A DNA stretch of 64,000 bases from Mesorhizobium sp. B2-3-4 (GTDB lineage: Bacteria; Pseudomonadota; Alphaproteobacteria; Rhizobiales; Rhizobiaceae), in NCBI RefSeq assembly GCF_006442315.1, contig NZ_VFVY01000002.1:62001-126000 (forward strand), written 5' to 3'. Position 1 is the first letter of the stretch, and each line of letters begins with the position of its first letter. Shown piece after piece: positions 19,494 to 28,742 of the stretch. Both the position numbers and the translations under genes were made by a program. The notes below the pieces were generated by a model that did no database searches, had not been told where the DNA came from, and saw only the letters and a list, made by a program, of their open reading frames with translations.

Positions 19494-20075
19494 CTATCCA
19501 GCGGCCTCCTCCTCCATCTCTTTCATGTCCTGAAAGCGGTCCGCAATCCGCGGATGGAGCCGGCCGCCATCCGCCGCGCCGATGGCCACGACGATTTCGT
19601 CTGCGGCCGGGCCGTCGGCGATCTGGAAGTTGGCGGTGATGAAATGCGAGCGGCGGCCGTTCTCGCTCTTGTGCATCATCGGTAACGACAGCAGCGCGCC
19701 TGGCGCGTTGCGCGTGTTGCAGAATTCGAGGTAGGTGGTGCCGCCCACGGCGTCGCGGAACACATTGCCGAAGCGAAGCGTATGGATCAAGGCGGAGGCG
19801 TGCTCGATTTCGCCAGCGGTTCCGACGGCGGCGGCCTTGCCATAGCTCTCTATGCGTTCGGCCGGCATCAGGTCGAGCAGGCGGCGCGTGAGTTCATGCC
19901 CGAGGCGGGGCGCGATGGCGACGATTTCAGGCCGCAGATCGTCGACGAAACCTTGCCCGGCCCATGGGTTACGCAGGACGGCGGCAACGACGATCGACGT
20001 TACCGGCCTGGCGCCCGCCTTGCCACCTTCGATATGGATTTCCTCGATGAAGGTGCAGACTTTTCGCAATTCCAT
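19494..20075 (-). CDS. DUF1185 family protein (amino acid synthesis family)
   Basis: This 193-residue soluble protein belongs to the family catalogued as amino acid synthesis protein/DUF1185. It is recognised by the N-terminal RKVCTFIEEIHIEGG segment and the TTYLEFCNTRNAPG and SLPMMHKSENGRRSHF segments. The biochemical role is not established. It is transcribed divergently from the PucR-type regulator and shares its promoter gap, which holds a 19-bp palindrome found again upstream of the flavin reductase. This suggests it is part of the oxidative pathway at 22202-29482. No signal peptide or membrane segment is visible. Confidence 0.8.
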   Translation of the reverse strand: MELRKVCTFIEEIHIEGGKAGARPVTSIVVAAVLRNPWAGQGFVDDLRPEIVAIAPRLGHELTRRLLDLMPAERIESYGKAAAVGTAGEIEHASALIHTLRFGNVFRDAVGGTTYLEFCNTRNAPGALLSLPMMHKSENGRRSHFITANFQIADGPAADEIVVAIGAADGGRLHPRIADRFQDMKEMEEEAAG

Positions 20076-20130
20076 GATTTTGGGCCCTGTTGGTGGAGGC
20101 CCAGCCTAGTAGGGCGCAGGGAACAGGTAT

Positions 20131-20149
20131 TCCTCCGGTTCGTAGGAAG
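20131..20149. promoter_or_regulatory. 19-bp palindromic operator candidate, copy 1
   Basis: TTCCTCCGGTTCGTAGGAA lies in the divergent gap, 56 bases from the DUF1185 start and 86 from the PucR-type start. The pattern TTCCTCCG-N4-GTAGGAA is repeated exactly, in the opposite orientation, upstream of the flavin reductase at 22131-22149. Confidence 0.55.
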
Positions 20150-20234
20150 AATCGGCGTGCGCCCCGCTTGGAAGCGGTGTAGCGTTCGTATATCCGCGAG
20201 GGCTTAAATCGGCCTTCGTGAGGCGGAACTGGGC

Positions 20235-22028
20235 GTGAACCACGAGTCGCAAATTCTTTCTTTGCGGGATGCCGCCAGCCTCATCAACTCGGGTGGCGAT
20301 CTCCAGTCCGTGCTGCGCGACCTCGTGCTGGCAGCCTGCCGCCATGCCAAATGGACGCTGGGCTCGATCATGAGCATCGATGCACCGCATGGCCACGCCT
20401 ATGTCATCGTGCGCCATGACCCGACACTCATCCAGCGCGCCTTGCCGGACCGCTGGGAACTGGCGACCAGTCCTTCGATCGTCGCGCTCAACCGCAACGA
20501 GCCGGTCTATATCAGGGATGCTCGGGCGTCCGAGGAATTCCCGGGCTACCGCCGCGAGGCGTTCGAGCGCGATTACCGCAGCGTACTTGTCATGCCGATG
20601 AGCTGCGTCGACGAAGACAGCCGGCCGATGGTGCTGACCGTCGTCTCCCGCGAGATCACCGAAGTGAGTGCGGAGGATATCGCCTTCATCGGCATGATCG
20701 TGCATCTGGGCGAAATCGCGGTCGAGAAGCAGCACCGCCTGCGCCAGGAAAAGCAGGCGGGCGAGCGTCTGCAGCGGGCCTTGCAGGCGCACACCTCGCT
20801 GCTACAGCAGGCTCTCTCGGAAGGATCGGTGGCCGCGCTCGCCGACAAGGTCGGCGAGTTGTTGCCCAACCCGGTCGTGGTCATCGATTTCCACGCCAAC
20901 CTCGTTGTCGCAGGCCGCTCGCCGAGCGAAGCGCATTTCGATGCCGCGGCTTGGCGCCAGGCCGTTGGCGGCGTGCTCAACCGACAGATCGTCAAGGTCG
21001 CGCGCGGCGCGTCGGAAGCGCGCCAGGACGAGACTTTGTTCGTCGACGACGGCAAGCATCGCCTCAAGCTTTCGGTGCGCGTAGAGCCGCTGACAATCGA
21101 CGACGAAGTGGTTGGCGCGCTGATGATTTTTCCGACGCCGCAACAATCGGGCCAGCTCGACCAGATGCTGCTCGACAGCGCCAAATTTGCGCTCAGCGTG
21201 CAGATGATGCGCAGCTTCGTCCGCTTCCGGTTTGAGACCCGATCGCTGACCGAGCTTTTCCTGGAGGTCGTGGAACGCCGCTGGCGCGATGAAGCCGATA
21301 TCGTCAATCGGGCACGGCGGCTGGGGCTCGACCTGACCGTGCCGCAACGACTGATTGTTGTCGACTATGCCGATGCGGCAAAGCACGGCGGCAGCCTTGC
21401 CGATCCCCATCATGCCCTTGTCCGGCTCCTGGAACAGGCAGGCGTGGCGGGCACGGTTGTCACCGTCGAGGGCGGTCTTGTTTGTCTCGTGGCGGGCGAT
21501 GCCAGGGAAAGCATGCGCCTGACGAAATTGCCGAACACGATCGCCACCGAGTTCGGCCGCCATCTCGGTCGTGAGCCGGCGGTGCTGGTTTCCGAGGTCT
21601 GTGCGTTGCTGGCCGATTATCCCACCGCGTGGGAGCGCTCCCGACGCATGATCCGCATCGGCCGGTCTTTTGGGCGCACCGGCGTCTTCGCCGGCCAGGA
21701 TTTCGGGCCGCTTCCGATGCTGGTCGCGGCCGCCGATGTGCCTGATGTGCGCAACTTCGTCGACAAGAGCGTCGGCGCCCTGATCGCGCACGATCGCGAG
21801 CACGGCACGCCTTACCTGGAAACGCTGTTTGCCTATCTGCGCGAAGGTTGCCGCAGCCAGGCCTGCGCCGACGCCATGGGGCTGCATGTCACGACCTTGC
21901 GCTACCGCCTGTCGCGCATGGAAGAGCTGTTCGGCATCAAGCTCGACACGCCCGAACAACGTTTCGCGGCCGAGCTGGCGATCCGCCTCAGCGGCATCAT
22001 TGACAGCCGGGTGCCCGAAACCCGCTAG
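20235..22028 (+). CDS. PucR-family transcriptional regulator with N-terminal GAF-like domain
   Basis: This 597-residue regulator has a GAF-like sensor (about residues 15-170), a middle region and a C-terminal PucR helix-turn-helix (about 530-590; GCRSQACADAMGLHVTTLRY). PucR-type proteins commonly activate catabolic genes for purines or other nitrogen compounds in response to the substrate. The GTG at 20235 is used. The gene is divergent from DUF1185 and precedes the flavin reductase-to-importer gene series. The repeated palindrome at three promoters of this cluster is the best candidate for its binding site. Confidence 0.85.
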   Translation: MNHESQILSLRDAASLINSGGDLQSVLRDLVLAACRHAKWTLGSIMSIDAPHGHAYVIVRHDPTLIQRALPDRWELATSPSIVALNRNEPVYIRDARASEEFPGYRREAFERDYRSVLVMPMSCVDEDSRPMVLTVVSREITEVSAEDIAFIGMIVHLGEIAVEKQHRLRQEKQAGERLQRALQAHTSLLQQALSEGSVAALADKVGELLPNPVVVIDFHANLVVAGRSPSEAHFDAAAWRQAVGGVLNRQIVKVARGASEARQDETLFVDDGKHRLKLSVRVEPLTIDDEVVGALMIFPTPQQSGQLDQMLLDSAKFALSVQMMRSFVRFRFETRSLTELFLEVVERRWRDEADIVNRARRLGLDLTVPQRLIVVDYADAAKHGGSLADPHHALVRLLEQAGVAGTVVTVEGGLVCLVAGDARESMRLTKLPNTIATEFGRHLGREPAVLVSEVCALLADYPTAWERSRRMIRIGRSFGRTGVFAGQDFGPLPMLVAAADVPDVRNFVDKSVGALIAHDREHGTPYLETLFAYLREGCRSQACADAMGLHVTTLRYRLSRMEELFGIKLDTPEQRFAAELAIRLSGIIDSRVPETR

Positions 22029-22130
22029 AGCCCCTCAACCCGTCATCGTAGTTGCTATGGCGTCCGCCGCCAGGCGCTGACTTGCCAAGCCCCTGCTTGC
22101 TCGGGATGGCAGCAGCCAGTCGCCAAGTCT

Positions 22131-22149
22131 TTCCTACAGATCGGAGGAA
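22131..22149. promoter_or_regulatory. 19-bp palindromic operator candidate, copy 2
   Basis: TTCCTACAGATCGGAGGAA is the reverse complement pattern of copy 1, identical at all 15 non-spacer positions. It lies 53 bases before the flavin reductase start, a position suited to activation or repression of that operon. Confidence 0.55.
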
Positions 22150-22201
22150 GAACCGGCGCCGCGTCCTGCCTAGCCTCCGTCCCGAAATGTGGAGGAAGGC
22201 A

Positions 22202-23179
22202 ATGGCGGATACGGTGGCACAAGGGATGATCGACCCGATCGCCTTGCGTCGTGCCTTTGGCACTTTCGTCACCGGAGTCACCGTCATCACCACGCGCGAC
22301 AGCGACGGCAATCCGCGCGGCATGACGGCCAACTCCTTCACTTCCGTCTCGCTCGACCCGCCGCTGCTTCTGGTCTGCGTCGGCAAGTCGGCAGCGAGTT
22401 TTCCGGCTTTCAACGAGACGCAATCCTTCGCGGTGAATTTCCTGCATGAGGGGCAGGCCGATGTCTCGTCGGTGTTCGCCTCGAAGGCGGCGGACAAGTT
22501 CCAGTCGGTCAATCACGACCGCGCCCACACCGGCGCGCCTGTCCTGACCGACAGCCTGACCTGGTTCGATTGCGCCGTTTACAATCGCATCGAGGCCGGC
22601 GACCACATCATCTTGATCGGACAGGTGCAGGCTTTCGGAACCAGCCCCTCGGCGCCGCTCGGCTTCTGCCGTGGGCGCTACGCCAGCGTGAAGGATCCGC
22701 TCCCGGCCGGCTGGCTGGCCTCGCAGGACATGATCATCGGCTATCTTGTCGAGGCCGGCGACCGGATATTGTTGCGAGACGACCGCAAGGGCGGATGGGT
22801 GCTGCCGACGGCGCGGCGGCGCAAGGCCGACAGCAAGCTGGTGCTGGACGGCGGCGAGGCGCTGAGCCTCGTTCCGGAAAACACCTTCCTCTATTCGGTG
22901 TTCGACGTCGCCGACAGTGATCCCGGCTACCTGATCTATCGCGCCGAGTTGAGCCGAGCGAGCGCGCAAGGCCCGCTGCCGGATGGCCACGCCTTCTTTG
23001 CCGTCGACGCGCTGCCCTACGACCAGGTCGCCACGCATGAATTGCGCGCCATGCTGCGCCGCTATGCGCGCGAGCGCCAGGACAAGCGCTTCGGCATCTA
23101 CATGGATAGCGGCGATGGCGGCCGCGTCGCCATGATCGACGGCCAGTCGCAATCGTGGACGCAGGCCGCTTCCGAATGA
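22202..23179 (+). CDS. Flavin reductase with an extra C-terminal domain
   Basis: The N-terminal 165 residues form an FMN-binding split-barrel flavin reductase (DIM6/NTAB, RutF type; GTFVTGVTVITTRD and TANSFTSVSLDPPLLLVCV). It would supply reduced flavin to the luciferase-like monooxygenase encoded downstream. The protein is 325 residues, roughly twice a stand-alone reductase. The C-terminal half (from about 175; GGWVLPTARR) is vaguely Nudix-like but lacks an obvious Nudix box. The ATG at 22202 follows GGAGGAAGGCA; an upstream frame extension is ignored. It is the first gene of the series with ALDH, monooxygenase and hydrolase. Confidence 0.88.
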   Translation: MADTVAQGMIDPIALRRAFGTFVTGVTVITTRDSDGNPRGMTANSFTSVSLDPPLLLVCVGKSAASFPAFNETQSFAVNFLHEGQADVSSVFASKAADKFQSVNHDRAHTGAPVLTDSLTWFDCAVYNRIEAGDHIILIGQVQAFGTSPSAPLGFCRGRYASVKDPLPAGWLASQDMIIGYLVEAGDRILLRDDRKGGWVLPTARRRKADSKLVLDGGEALSLVPENTFLYSVFDVADSDPGYLIYRAELSRASAQGPLPDGHAFFAVDALPYDQVATHELRAMLRRYARERQDKRFGIYMDSGDGGRVAMIDGQSQSWTQAASE

Positions 23180-23201
23180 AGTCTTACGCAGGACGGACAG
23201 C

Positions 23202-24713
23202 ATGAAAACGACGGTCGGATCGCTCGAAGGCTCGCGCCAGGACCTGTTCATCGACGGCGCGTTCGTGGTGCCGAGGAGCGGACAGTATATCGACAGTTTC
23301 GATCCTACCACCGGCAAGCCCTGGTACCAGTTCGCCGAGGCCGGCGCCGAGGATGTCGGCGCGGCTGTCGAGGCCGCGCGTGCCGCTTTCGCCAACCCAT
23401 CCTGGCGGCGCATGACCCAGACCGATCGCGGCAAGCTGGTGCGCCGGCTGGCGGAGCTGGTGCTGGAGCACGCCGACGAACTGGCTCTGATCGAAACGCG
23501 CGACAATGGCAAGCTGCTCAAGGAAATGCGCGCGCAGATGCGCGCCATGCCCGACAGCTACACCTACTTCGCCGGCATGGCCGACAAGCTGCTTGGCGAC
23601 ACGATCCCCGTGAACAAGCTCGATATGCTCAACTTCAACCTGCGCGAACCGATCGGCGTCGTCGGCATGATCACGCCGTGGAACTCGCCGCTGATGCTGC
23701 TCACCGGCACGCTGGCGCCATGTCTGGCGCTTGGTAATACAGTGGTGGTCAAACCTTCCGAGCACGCTTCGGCTTCGACGCTCGCTCTGGCCGAGCTGAT
23801 CATCGAGGCGGGCTTTCCGGCCGGCGTCGTCAACGTCGTGACCGGCACGGGCGCTGTCGCGGGCGATGCGCTGACCCGCCACCCAGGCATCGCCAAACTT
23901 GTCTTCACCGGCTCGACCGGAACCGGGCGGCGCATTGCCGCCAATGCGGCGCAGAACCTCATTCCCTGCTCGATGGAGCTTGGCGGTAAATCCCCCCACG
24001 TGATCTTCGGCGACGTCGATATCGAACATGCCGTGAATGGCGTGGTGTCTGGCGTCTTCGCGGCCGCGGGGCAGAGCTGCGTTGCCGGCTCGCGCTGCTT
24101 CGTCGAGGCAAGCGCCTATGAGCCTTTCGTCGAGGCGCTGGTCGAGCGTACAAAGCGGGTGCGGGTCGGGCTGCCGATGCTGGATGACACCGATATCGGC
24201 CCATTGGCGCTGTCGGCGCAGCTTGCCAAGGTCGAAGGTTACGTCGCGTCCGGCGTGCGCCAGGGTGCGCGGATCGCAGCCGGCGGCAAGCGTCCGCAGG
24301 CGGACGACCTGGCCGGTGGCTGGTATTTCGAGCCGACCGTGATGACCGATGCCGAGAACGGCATGGAGTTCATGCAGGAAGAGCTGTTCGGCCCTGTCGT
24401 CGGCGTCATCCCGTTCTCGTCGGAGGACGAGATGATCCGGCTCGCCAACGACACACGCTACGGGCTCGCCTCCGGCATCTGGACCCGCGACATCAACCGC
24501 GCCCTGCGCTTCGCCAGGAATGTCGAGGCCGGCACGGTCTGGATCAACACCTATCGCGCCTCCTCCTTCATGTCCGCCAATGGCGGCTTCAAGGAGAGCG
24601 GCTACGGGCGGCGTGGCGGCTTCGACGCCATGGAGGAGTTCTCGCGCCTGAAGAATGTCGTCATCGACTATTCGGGCGCCATGCAGGACCCGTTCGTTAT
24701 CCGCCTTCGCTGA
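23202..24713 (+). CDS. Aldehyde dehydrogenase (NAD(P)-dependent)
   Basis: This soluble 503-residue ALDH oxidises an aldehyde, probably a semialdehyde made by ring opening, to the acid. Catalytic C293 sits in AGQSCVAGSR, the general base E259 in MELGGKSP and the oxyanion asparagine N161 in PWNSP; the cofactor loop is FTGSTGTG. It starts 22 bases after the reductase stop and is followed 30 bases later by the monooxygenase gene. The subfamily resembles betaine-aldehyde/semialdehyde dehydrogenases; the substrate cannot be read from sequence. Confidence 0.92.
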   Translation: MKTTVGSLEGSRQDLFIDGAFVVPRSGQYIDSFDPTTGKPWYQFAEAGAEDVGAAVEAARAAFANPSWRRMTQTDRGKLVRRLAELVLEHADELALIETRDNGKLLKEMRAQMRAMPDSYTYFAGMADKLLGDTIPVNKLDMLNFNLREPIGVVGMITPWNSPLMLLTGTLAPCLALGNTVVVKPSEHASASTLALAELIIEAGFPAGVVNVVTGTGAVAGDALTRHPGIAKLVFTGSTGTGRRIAANAAQNLIPCSMELGGKSPHVIFGDVDIEHAVNGVVSGVFAAAGQSCVAGSRCFVEASAYEPFVEALVERTKRVRVGLPMLDDTDIGPLALSAQLAKVEGYVASGVRQGARIAAGGKRPQADDLAGGWYFEPTVMTDAENGMEFMQEELFGPVVGVIPFSSEDEMIRLANDTRYGLASGIWTRDINRALRFARNVEAGTVWINTYRASSFMSANGGFKESGYGRRGGFDAMEEFSRLKNVVIDYSGAMQDPFVIRLR

Positions 24714-24743
24714 CCAGAACCCGACGCAACGGGGGAGACCGAC

Positions 24744-25820
24744 ATGAAATTCGCCGTTTCGCTGACCATGGAGCGCTTCTCGCCCGACATCCCGATGGAA
24801 AGGGTGAAAAGCAATCTCTTGGAACTGGCGCGCATGGCCGACGAGGGCGGTTTCGAGACGCTGTGGACAGCCGAGCACCATACGATCGAAGCAAACATTT
24901 CGCCCAACCCGCTGATGACGCTGACCTGGCTAGCCCAGCATACCGAGCAGATAAGGCTCGGCACCTCGACGCTGGTTGCGCCTTATTGGAGCCCGATCCG
25001 GCTGGCGGGCGAAGCAGCGCTTTGCGATCATCTGACCGGCGGCCGGCTGGAGTTCGGCATCGCGCGCGGCTCCTACCAGTATGAATTCGACCGCATGGCT
25101 GGCGGCATGCCGCAGCAGGAAGGCGTCGCCTATCTGAAGGAACTGGTGCCGGCGGTTAAGAAGCTCTGGGCGCAGGACTACGCCCATGACGGCCATTACT
25201 GGAAGTTCCCTGTCGCTGCGGGCGTGCCGAAGCCGCTGCAAAAGCCGCATCCACCGATCTGGGTGGCCGCGCGAGACCCGGGCACCTTCGACTGGGCCGT
25301 GAGCATCGGCGCCTCGATCCTGTCGACACCCTTGTCGGCGCCGGCGGCTGAAATCGCCGTGCTTGGCGAGAAGTTCCGCAAAGCCGTCGCCGATCATCCG
25401 GAAGTGCCGCGTCCGCGCCTCATGATGCAGCGGCGCACTTGCGTCTACGAACGGGCGCAGGATTGGGAGGTCGCGGTTGGCCACGCCATCGACTACGGCC
25501 GCGCCTTCGAAAACCTGTTCCAGAACATCGGCACGGTGAAAGACGGTTACCCGGAAGCCGTTCCCTATGAAAGCGTCAAGGGCAAGGACAACTACAATCC
25601 GGAAAACATCCGCCGCAACCTCATGTTCGGCACGCCCGACGAGGTGATCGAGAAGCTGCTCGACTACGAGGCGGCGGGCGTCGATCAGTATTGCCTCGGC
25701 CTGACGTTCAACCTCCCGTTCGAGCTGCAGAAGAAGACGATCAAGCTGTGGGTCGACGAGGTGATGCCGGTTTTCGCCGCGCGCGAGCGCGACAAGGTGC
25801 GCCAGACGGCGAGGGCCTGA
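24744..25820 (+). CDS. Luciferase-like (LLM) flavin-dependent monooxygenase
   Basis: This is a 358-residue bacterial-luciferase-fold TIM-barrel enzyme. Family features are LWTAEHHT near residue 39, LGTSTLVAPYWSPIRLAGE near 72-90 and GRLEFGIARGSYQYE near 98-112. It uses FMNH2 delivered by a reductase, here most likely the product at 22202. LLM oxygenases with partner reductases open N-heterocycles (RutA on uracil) or desulfonate; with an ALDH and a hydrolase in the operon, ring opening is the more plausible role. It ends two bases before the hydrolase start. Confidence 0.9.
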   Translation: MKFAVSLTMERFSPDIPMERVKSNLLELARMADEGGFETLWTAEHHTIEANISPNPLMTLTWLAQHTEQIRLGTSTLVAPYWSPIRLAGEAALCDHLTGGRLEFGIARGSYQYEFDRMAGGMPQQEGVAYLKELVPAVKKLWAQDYAHDGHYWKFPVAAGVPKPLQKPHPPIWVAARDPGTFDWAVSIGASILSTPLSAPAAEIAVLGEKFRKAVADHPEVPRPRLMMQRRTCVYERAQDWEVAVGHAIDYGRAFENLFQNIGTVKDGYPEAVPYESVKGKDNYNPENIRRNLMFGTPDEVIEKLLDYEAAGVDQYCLGLTFNLPFELQKKTIKLWVDEVMPVFAARERDKVRQTARA

Positions 25821-25822
25821 CC

Positions 25823-26650
25823 ATGGCGCGCTCCGGCCAGCTCGACGTCGACGGTGTGCTGCTTAACTGGCGCCTCGAGGGCGAGGGCGGCGTACCGCTT
25901 GTCTGCATCCATGGCGTCGGCTCCTATCTCGAAGCCTGGAGTGGCGTCGCCGCCCGGCTGAAGGACCGCTTCGCGGTGCTGACCTTCGACCTGCGCGGCC
26001 ATGGCCGCTCCAGCCGGGTCAAGGGCCGCTACGAGATCGACGATTTCGTCAACGAGACGCTGACGCTGGCCGATCATGTCGGGTTTGCCACCTTCCATCT
26101 GGCCGGATTTTCGCTGGGTGGCCTGATCGCGCAGCGCCTGGCGCTGACGCATGCCGATCGCCTGCAAAGACTGGTGCTGCTGTCGACCGTCGCCGGCCGC
26201 ACGCCCGAAGAACGGCACGCGGTGCGCGGTCGGTTGGCGGCGCTGGTGGCAAGCGATGCCTCGACGCATCACGCCGCTTCGCTGTCGCGTTGGCTTACGG
26301 AGGATTTTCAAGACCGGAACCCTGAGATCATCGCGGAACTGCGCCGGCGCGACGCTGAAAACGACCGTGACTGCTACGCGTCCGCCTATCGGGTTCTGGC
26401 CGAAACCGATTTCGGTGGCATTCTCGACCGCATTACGTGCCCGACGCTGATCGTGACCGGCGAGGACGATCAGGGGTCCAGCCCGCGCATGGCACGGCTG
26501 ATGCACGAACAGGTGCAGGGTTCGCAAATCGCGATCCTGCCTGGGCTTCGCCATTCGATCCTGATCGAGGCGCCGGCCCTTGTTGCCAACGTGATGGCCG
26601 ATTTCCTGTTGGGGCAAGGCAGCAAGGTGGAGGCCGTCGCCCATGCATAG
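25823..26650 (+). CDS. Alpha/beta-fold hydrolase
   Basis: This 275-residue hydrolase has the nucleophile elbow GFSLGG (S97), an oxyanion HGVGS segment (30-34), an acid in the GEDD region and the catalytic histidine in GLRHSILIE. It is similar in size and style to RutD and enol-lactone/carbamate hydrolases, so it could hydrolyse the acyl product of the monooxygenase. The ATG at 25823 is two bases after the monooxygenase stop; frame upstream of it overlaps that gene and is not used. Confidence 0.88.
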   Translation: MARSGQLDVDGVLLNWRLEGEGGVPLVCIHGVGSYLEAWSGVAARLKDRFAVLTFDLRGHGRSSRVKGRYEIDDFVNETLTLADHVGFATFHLAGFSLGGLIAQRLALTHADRLQRLVLLSTVAGRTPEERHAVRGRLAALVASDASTHHAASLSRWLTEDFQDRNPEIIAELRRRDAENDRDCYASAYRVLAETDFGGILDRITCPTLIVTGEDDQGSSPRMARLMHEQVQGSQIAILPGLRHSILIEAPALVANVMADFLLGQGSKVEAVAHA

Positions 26651-26724
26651 CAATTCTGGCCACGACACTTCGCCGGCTTCAGGCGGCGGCCTTCCCAGTG
26701 TTCGAGGGAATGGCGGCGACAAAC

Positions 26725-26743
26725 ATCCTCCGCGACATCGGAA
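26725..26743. promoter_or_regulatory. 19-bp operator candidate, copy 3 (degenerate)
   Basis: ATCCTCCGCGACATCGGAA keeps the 19-bp layout of copies 1 and 2 and matches their consensus at 12 of 15 non-spacer positions. It lies 138 bases before the amino-acid binding-protein gene, in the only sizeable gap between the enzymes and the importer of this cluster. Confidence 0.35.
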
Positions 26744-26880
26744 GACCGGAGCGGCCGCGACATCGCTAACTCCATGGGCCTTCGGGAGAGGCCACCGGCC
26801 TGGCCGGAACGAAATTGCGACGTGACGATCAGAACGATCGTGGCCGCAAGAGACTGAACAACAACAAGGGGAATACGCAA

Positions 26881-27714
26881 ATGACAATCTGGAACAGACG
26901 ACAGCTGACGATGGCCGCGGTGGCGCTTGCGCTTGGCGCATATCCTGCCCATGCGGGTGCGGTGCTCGACCGCGTGACGTCCGCGGGAACTCTCAAGGTG
27001 GCGACTGACGCCAACTGGGCGCCGCAGTCCTTCGTGAACGCCAACAACGAACTGGACGGCTTCGATGTCGACGTCGCCAAGGAGATCGGCAAGCATCTCG
27101 GCGTCAAGGTCGAATTCATCACGCCCGGCTGGGATATCATCACCGCCGGCAACTGGGCGGGTCGCTGGGACATGCATGTCGGCTCGATGACTCCGACCAA
27201 GAAGCGCGCCGAGATCTTCGATTTCCCGGCCGTCTACTACTACACGCCGGCGGCGGTTGCCGTGCACAAGGACAGCAAGGCCAAGACCTTGGCCGATCTC
27301 GACGGCAAGGTCGTCGGCGCCACCAGTACCTCGACCTTCGAAGCCTATGCCAAGAAGGATCTGACGCTCGATGCCGCCGGCGCGCCGCCCTTCGAATACA
27401 AGCTCAACCCGAAAGAAGTGCACTCTTACGAGAATTCGACGACGGCCTTCGACGACCTGCGCCTCGGCGACGGCGTGCGCCTCGACGCGGTGGTGTCCTC
27501 GCTGCCCTCGATTCTCGACGCCGTGAAGGCCGGCTACCCGATCAGGCAGGTCGGCGATCCGGTGTTCTACGAGCCGCTGGCGATCGCCATCGAGCATGGC
27601 GATCCGGAACTCTCAGCCAAGATCGCAGACGCCGTGAAAGCGATGAAGGCCGACGGCACGATGAGCAAGCTCTCGGAAAAGTGGTACGGCCAGGATTATT
27701 CGAAGACGAACTAG
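26881..27714 (+). CDS. Polar amino-acid-type ABC substrate-binding protein (SBP family 3)
   Basis: This periplasmic receptor of the PAAT type has 277 residues. A signal peptide covers about residues 1-26 (RRQLTMAAVALALGAYPAHA), followed by the SBP_bac_3 start GTLKVATDANWAPQSF and the GFDVDVAKEIGKHLG helix. It probably carries the substrate of the monooxygenase pathway. The ATG at 26881 follows AAGGGGAATACGCAA. A 10-bp-stem hairpin follows the stop, before the permease. Confidence 0.92.
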   Translation: MTIWNRRQLTMAAVALALGAYPAHAGAVLDRVTSAGTLKVATDANWAPQSFVNANNELDGFDVDVAKEIGKHLGVKVEFITPGWDIITAGNWAGRWDMHVGSMTPTKKRAEIFDFPAVYYYTPAAVAVHKDSKAKTLADLDGKVVGATSTSTFEAYAKKDLTLDAAGAPPFEYKLNPKEVHSYENSTTAFDDLRLGDGVRLDAVVSSLPSILDAVKAGYPIRQVGDPVFYEPLAIAIEHGDPELSAKIADAVKAMKADGTMSKLSEKWYGQDYSKTN

Positions 27715-27724
27715 TCTCTTCACA

Positions 27725-27748
27725 GGCGGCCTGCACCGGCAGGCCGCC
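27725..27748 (+). terminator. Hairpin between binding-protein and permease genes
   Basis: GGCGGCCTGC and GCAGGCCGCC form a perfect 10-bp stem with a four-base loop, 10 bases after the binding-protein stop. There is no T-run. It probably limits read-through or protects the upstream message. Confidence 0.6.
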
Positions 27749-27767
27749 GAACCGCCGGTGCTCAAAG

Positions 27768-28742
27768 ATGCTCTATCCGGATACAGTCGAGGCCGAGATC
27801 CTCGTTCACAAGCCCTGGTTCGTGGCGACGATGTTCGCCATCGTCCTGCTGATCTTCATGGCTTTGAACATGTCGGGCACCAGCTTCGCCGAACTGATGC
27901 GCCCGGTTATTGGCGAGCCGTCGACGAGTGGCCTTTATGGGCGCTTCGCCATTGGTTTTGCCATTGCCGTGATCTTCACGCTGAACGTGGTGCTGATCGG
28001 CTTTGCGCCGCTGCGGCTGCAGATCGGCATCGTATGGCTTGAACTGCTGCTCCTGTTCATCGCGTTCTTCGAGACGTTCCACCTCAGCCTGCCTTTCATC
28101 CGCGAGAAGCTTCCTTTCCTGATCAGCCAGGGCGTTGTCACCACGCTCTACGTCTCGGCGATTTCCATCGTCATTGCTTCTGTGATCGCAGTGGCGGGCG
28201 CGGTCGCCAAGCTTTCCAGCAATGGCTTTGCCTATGCCATTGCCAGCTTCTACACCTCCTTTTTTCGCGGCCTGCCGCTCTTGATGCAGGTCTACCTGAT
28301 CTATCTCGGGCTGCCGCAGCTCGGCTTCGTCATCAATGCCGTGCCCGCCGGCATCCTGGCGCTGTCGCTCTGCTACGGCGCCTATATGACCGAGATCTTC
28401 CGCTCCGGCATTCAGAGCATCGATCGCGGTCAGTGGGAGGCGTCGCGCTCCATGGGCTTCGGTTTCGCGCTGACCATGCGCCGCATCATCCTGCCGCAGG
28501 CCTTGCCGGTCATCATTCCGCCGACCGGCAACCAGTTCATCTCGATGCTGAAGGATTCCTCGTTGGTCTCGGTCATCGGCGTCTGGGAGCTTATGTTCCT
28601 GGCACGCACGCTCGGCCAGAAGACCTTCCAGCACATGGAGATGCTGATTTCGGCCGCCATGATCTACTGGATGCTTTCGATCTGCCTCGAACTGATCCAG
28701 TCCCGCATCGAACGGCACTATGCCAGGAGCAAGGTGCGATGA
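27768..28742 (+). CDS. Polar amino-acid-type ABC transporter permease
   Basis: This inner-membrane subunit has 324 residues and extra N-terminal membrane helices (two before the core) compared with short HisM/HisQ permeases. The core carries [20 protein letters not shown] and the ATPase contact [20 protein letters not shown], both typical of PAAT permeases. The ATG at 27768 starts the conserved part. It overlaps the ATPase gene by four bases (ATGA). Only one permease gene is present, so the channel is probably a homodimer. Confidence 0.9.
   Translation: MLYPDTVEAEILVHKPWFVATMFAIVLLIFMALNMSGTSFAELMRPVIGEPSTSGLYGRFAIGFAIAVIFTLNVVLIGFAPLRLQIGIVWLELLLLFIAFFETFHLSLPFIREKLPFLISQGVVTTLYVSAISIVIASVIAVAGAVAKLSSNGFAYAIASFYTSFFRGLPLLMQVYLIYLGLPQLGFVINAVPAGILALSLCYGAYMTEIFRSGIQSIDRGQWEASRSMGFGFALTMRRIILPQALPVIIPPTGNQFISMLKDSSLVSVIGVWELMFLARTLGQKTFQHMEMLISAAMIYWMLSICLELIQSRIERHYARSKVR

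Noticed and set aside
22055..24881. Two minus-strand open frames of about 500 residues opposite the flavin reductase and aldehyde dehydrogenase genes
   Set aside because: Both real genes show catalytic residues on the plus strand; the antisense products lack any domain.
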